From contig DAOWAL010000087.1 of NCBI GenBank assembly GCA_030634615.1, forward strand, positions 1-5,427: a stretch of 5,427 nt of DNA, written 5' to 3'. The notes beneath the pieces were generated by a model. The model ran no database searches and had not been told where the DNA came from. It saw only the letters and a program-made list of their open reading frames with translations. The stretch's first letter is position 1, and the number at the start of each line of letters is the position of its first letter. The position numbers and the translations under genes are program-made. Of the stretch, positions 4,356 to 5,427 are shown piece after piece. The stretch comes from Candidatus Aenigmatarchaeota archaeon. Its GTDB lineage: Archaea > Aenigmatarchaeota > Aenigmatarchaeia > QMZP01 > QMZT01.

Positions 4356-5303
4356 ATGTTAGGTTTAGGTAAAAAACAGGCACAATTCTACCTTTTCGCT
4401 GGAAAGGGTGGTGTTGGTAAAACAAGTGTTTCAGCATCAACTGCACTTCATTTCTCAGAGAAAGGTAAAAAGACCCTTATAATTTCGACAGACCCGGCAC
4501 ATTCGCTGTCAGATTCATTCAAAACAGAAATTGGCGGGGATGTTAAAAAACTCAGGAAAAACTTGTTTGCTGTTGAAATTGATCCCAAAAAATCAATGGC
4601 TGAATACAAGGAAAAACTAGCACCGCAAATGGAAAAAATGGATTTTTTAAAAGGCCTTGGCCTTGAAGATACCCTTGACGTTGCAGGGAATACTCCTGGT
4701 GTTGATGAAATGGCAGCACTTGACAAATTCCTGCAGTACATGCAGTCAGACGAATACGATATGATCATATTCGATACAGCACCCACAGGCCATACGCTCA
4801 GGTTCCTTTCACTGCCTGATGTACTCGATTCATGGGTTGGAAAGATGATCAACCTGAGAATGAAATTTTCAGGAATGATGGGAATGTTTAAAAAATTCCT
4901 TCCGTTTGGTGACGGTGACGAAAGTCCTGAAAATTTTGGGACAGAGCAGCTTGATGCAATAAAGGAAAGGATAAAAAAAGCAAAGGAAGTCCTTGCCGAT
5001 AAGGAAAGAACACATTTCAATATAGTTCTCATACCAGAAGCAATGAGCATCTACGAATCTGAAAGATCCCTTAAATCACTTGCTGAATACAATATACCAG
5101 TAGGTAGTATCATAATCAATCAACTTATTCCGGAAAATCACAAATGTCCATTCTGTACTGAAAAAAGAAAAACACAACAGGAACGTGTCAAACAAATTGA
5201 AGAAAAATTCAAAGGCCACGAAATCCTCAAAGTGCAACTTTTCAAGGAGGAAGTTCGTGGTTTTGATATGATAGGAAAGGTCTCAAAGGAACTTTATAAT
5301 TAA
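4356..5303 (+). CDS. get3: Get3/TRC40/ArsA family ATPase (tail-anchored protein targeting)
   Basis: The 315-residue length is normal for single-domain archaeal Get3. Motifs in order: deviant Walker A GKGGVGKT (16-23), which carries the family's extra lysine; switch I STDPAHSLSD (44-53) with the catalytic Asp46; TPGVDEMAALDKF (113-125); switch II IFDTAPTGHTLR (138-149); the adenine-site segment IINQLIPE (253-260); the zinc-dimer motif CPFC (264-267); and the A-loop region LFKEEVRG (295-302). Residues 161-184 form a Met-rich hydrophobic segment (MINLRMKFSGMMGMFKKF) at the position of the TRC40 client-binding helices, which favours tail-anchored protein targeting over arsenite transport. ArsA-specific arsenite cysteines and a second ATPase half are absent. 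It follows the small membrane protein after 11 nt and uses an AGGTG ribosome site. Its TAA overlaps the stop of the convergent ahcY gene. Confidence 0.93.
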   Translation: MLGLGKKQAQFYLFAGKGGVGKTSVSASTALHFSEKGKKTLIISTDPAHSLSDSFKTEIGGDVKKLRKNLFAVEIDPKKSMAEYKEKLAPQMEKMDFLKGLGLEDTLDVAGNTPGVDEMAALDKFLQYMQSDEYDMIIFDTAPTGHTLRFLSLPDVLDSWVGKMINLRMKFSGMMGMFKKFLPFGDGDESPENFGTEQLDAIKERIKKAKEVLADKERTHFNIVLIPEAMSIYESERSLKSLAEYNIPVGSIIINQLIPENHKCPFCTEKRKTQQERVKQIEEKFKGHEILKVQLFKEEVRGFDMIGKVSKELYN

Positions 5304-5427
5304 GTCCCTTCGGTCCAGCCTGAAAGATACTTTTTCTGCTCTGGTGTAAGCTTATCGATTTTTACGTTCAATGATTTGAGTTTAAGCTCAGCAATCTTTA
5401 GGTCAAGCTTGTCAGGTACTTTGAAAA
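5300..5427 (-). CDS. ahcY: S-adenosylhomocysteine hydrolase, C-terminal end (truncated by window)
   Basis: The minus strand encodes the last 41 or so residues of a protein ending KIDKLTPEQKKYLSGWTEGT. The preceding part is VPDKLDLKIAELKLKSLNV. This is the characteristic C-terminus of adenosylhomocysteinase, which splits S-adenosylhomocysteine into homocysteine and adenosine to keep SAM-dependent methylation running. The C-terminal tail reaches the NAD site of the partner subunit in the tetramer and holds conserved Lys and Tyr residues, seen here as KKYL. The rest of the enzyme, including the Rossmann domain, lies beyond the window. Its TAA (complement of 5300-5302) overlaps the get3 stop, so the two genes converge without a spacer. 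Family identification rests on the short tail but is distinctive. Confidence 0.88.
   Translation of the reverse strand, partial: FKVPDKLDLKIAELKLKSLNVKIDKLTPEQKKYLSGWTEGT

Noticed and set aside
4448..5050. 200-codon open frame on the minus strand inside get3
   Set aside because: It is antisense to a strongly conserved gene, with Ser/Phe-rich composition that mirrors get3 codons, and shows no recognisable domain or promoter.
1..5427. CRISPR array, insertion sequence, attachment site or defence system
   Set aside because: No spaced direct repeats, transposase, terminal inverted repeats or integrase were seen. The tRNA-Thr 3' end shows no duplicated copy in the window.

Overview
The window is compact, AT-rich archaeal chromosome. 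The evidence is a run of archaeal-type genes: a RecJ-like DHH phosphoesterase beside ribosomal protein eS1 (S3ae), a Cbf5-type pseudouridine synthase, a TRC40/Get3 ATPase and the tail of S-adenosylhomocysteine hydrolase. AT-rich boxes resembling archaeal TATA boxes also sit about 25 nt upstream of several start codons. The lineage cannot be fixed from this alone. Small proteins, overlapping genes and stop-to-stop junctions suggest a streamlined archaeon, possibly DPANN-like, but that is inference.

Layout. Positions 1-2142 (+) form a translation/RNA-modification run: the 3' end of a DHH phosphoesterase, then eS1 starting inside the DHH reading frame, then a cbf5/truB-like gene overlapping the eS1 stop as ATGA. 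The Cbf5 catalytic domain ends at two closely spaced in-frame TAA codons, yet the PUA domain continues in the same frame up to a TGA at 2142. On the minus strand, 2143-2991 encodes a DMT/EamA-family membrane transporter whose stop abuts that TGA inside a TGATCA palindrome. Then come tRNA-Thr(GGT) at 3092-3164, a 29-residue very basic protein that looks like the mS38/AURKAIP1 (COX24) ribosomal motif, and an unrecognised 226-residue protein with two CxxC pairs. A small three-helix membrane protein and a Get3-type ATPase follow as a likely pair, and the convergent 3' end of ahcY closes the window.

How the genes fit together. The left half serves the ribosome and RNA modification. The right half pairs a small membrane protein with a Get3-like targeting ATPase, which would fit membrane-protein insertion if the small protein is an archaeal EMC6-like protein. 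Genes at the head of a transcript have a TATA-like box centred about 24-27 nt before the ATG, which predicts leaderless mRNAs. Operon-internal genes (eS1, get3) instead carry a GGTG Shine-Dalgarno core.

The points most worth a second look are the interrupted Cbf5 PUA domain, the tiny mS38-like gene, the long out-of-frame DHH/eS1 overlap, the unrecognised CxxC protein, and the membrane protein-Get3 pair.
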